Shown: piece after piece, positions 63,694 through 64,000 of the stretch | How the letters are laid out: the number at the start of each line of letters is the position of its first letter | Numbering within the stretch: the stretch's first letter is position 1 | Origin: Paenibacillus sp. SY21-1 | GTDB taxonomy: Bacteria; Bacillota; Bacilli; Paenibacillales; Paenibacillaceae | DNA: 64,000 nucleotides | Direction: 5' to 3' | NCBI RefSeq assembly: GCF_005222705.1 | Contig: NZ_STGF01000011.1 | Location: forward strand, 124,001-188,000 | The notes under the pieces: generated by a model | What the model was told of the DNA's origin: nothing | Databases searched by the model: none | The model's input: the letters and a program-made list of their open reading frames with translations, nothing else | Made by a program: the position numbers and the translations under genes

Positions 63694-63813
63694 ATGATTG
63701 ATCGAAAAGGATTTTTAGATCAGAGGTTGATTGCAAGTAAAATAAAAAACGATTTGATCAAAATAAAGAGACAACAGGCGATCATTCTCATAAAAAAATC
63801 GTCTGTTTTTTAG
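63694..63813 (+). CDS. Small 39-residue ORF after the methylase remnant
   Basis: A 39-codon frame starting MIDRKGFLDQRLIASK, Lys- and Ile-rich, with GGGGGGAG 3 bases before the ATG. Its last third overlaps a terminator hairpin, so it may be a remnant of a phage gene or not expressed. No family recognised. Confidence 0.35.
   Translation: MIDRKGFLDQRLIASKIKNDLIKIKRQQAIILIKKSSVF
63774..63812. terminator. Terminator at the end of the methylase region
   Basis: ACAGGCGAT (63774-63782) pairs with ATCGTCTGT (63798-63806, one G-U), followed by TTTTTT. It overlaps the end of the small plus-strand ORF and the stop of the minus-strand gene. Confidence 0.8.
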
Positions 63814-64000
63814 TCAATTCCTTCAGGTTTCTTACTTTTCAACGCTGCTTTGGATATCAGCTCTTTAAACGCACGCAGATCTGTTCCATTTAATTGATCT
63901 AGTGGTGCTATCGGATCATGAGCGTATACTCTGCCTTCCGTTATCGTCCAGATTCCATTGTTGTGATCATAAGGCCAATACTCATGGGTTGTTGTCGCGC
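63810..64000 (-). CDS. C-terminal part of an unrecognised protein, runs off the window
   Basis: On the minus strand a frame enters at the window edge and continues for 62 residues (about EYWPYDHNNGIWTITEGRVY, then PIAPLDQLNGTDLRAFKELI and KSKKPEGID) to TAA at 63812-63810. The composition looks like real soluble protein, and the stop lies within the terminator stem and T run. The 5' end is outside the window. It could be a phage or island gene. Confidence 0.6.
   Translation of the reverse strand, partial: ATTTHEYWPYDHNNGIWTITEGRVYAHDPIAPLDQLNGTDLRAFKELISKAALKSKKPEGID

Overview
The window looks like chromosome of an endospore-forming, Paenibacillus- or Cohnella-like member of the Bacillales. 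The reasons are the GC-rich coding DNA, the strong GGAGG-type ribosome sites with many GTG and TTG starts, the sporulation and germination genes (YheC/YheD family, ytrHI, gerABC-type operon, gerM) and a Bacillus-like gene order (ytoI-ytpI, ytrI-ytrH / dnaE, accD-accA-pyk, citZ-icd-mdh, gerM-rph-rdgB). The genus is inferred from family knowledge, not from any search.

Layout: 27-6887 (minus) is a six-gene operon of five tandem YheC/YheD ATP-grasp paralogues plus a GNAT acetyltransferase, with a candidate sigma-K promoter. 7131-11223 holds small regulatory, membrane and sporulation genes (XRE regulator, ytoI, ytpI, ytrI, ytrH). 11341-21655 runs dnaE, a two-propeller GH43 enzyme, a PgpA-like phosphatase, accDA and pyk. 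21830-26486 has a thioesterase, an fxsA-like gene and the convergent ppk/ppx pair. 26839-33002 has the TCA genes citZ, icd and mdh, then recQ. 33119-39602 covers a membrane protein, a KDG-kinase/DeoR pair, a MarR/MFS pair and nagBA. 39847-48996 is an eight-gene carotenoid operon. 49120-52654 (minus) is a GerA/GerB/GerC germinant receptor operon. 52838-62711 is housekeeping: methyltransferase, MBL hydrolase, glpX, AIM24, a second PgpA, gerM, rph, rdgB and asnB. From 62882 a tRNA-Arg(UCU) is followed by AT-rich DNA with a broken phage-type DNA methylase, probably the edge of a decayed mobile element.

Genes that work together: accDA and pyk link glycolysis to malonyl-CoA; citZ, icd and mdh feed the TCA cycle; ppk and ppx make and degrade polyphosphate; nagB and nagA return amino-sugars to glycolysis. 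The carotenoid operon contains isoprenoid isomerisation (fni), a C30-type synthase (crtM), three CrtN-family desaturase/oxidase genes, a CruF-like hydratase, a glycosyltransferase and an acyltransferase. It should make an acylated glycosyl C30 carotenoid.

The most notable non-coding signals are: three TGTATAA direct repeats with an exact 11-bp period over the -10 of the carotenoid promoter (a CarH/LitR-like architecture); a four-unit 11-bp-period PhoP-box array before ppk; a perfect ATAA-N7-TTAT box before citZ; a MarR-type inverted repeat across a consensus sigma-A promoter; and candidate sigma-E, sigma-G and sigma-K promoters before sporulation genes. I saw no CRISPR array, transposase or rRNA. 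Every functional name comes from recognising sequence motifs by eye.
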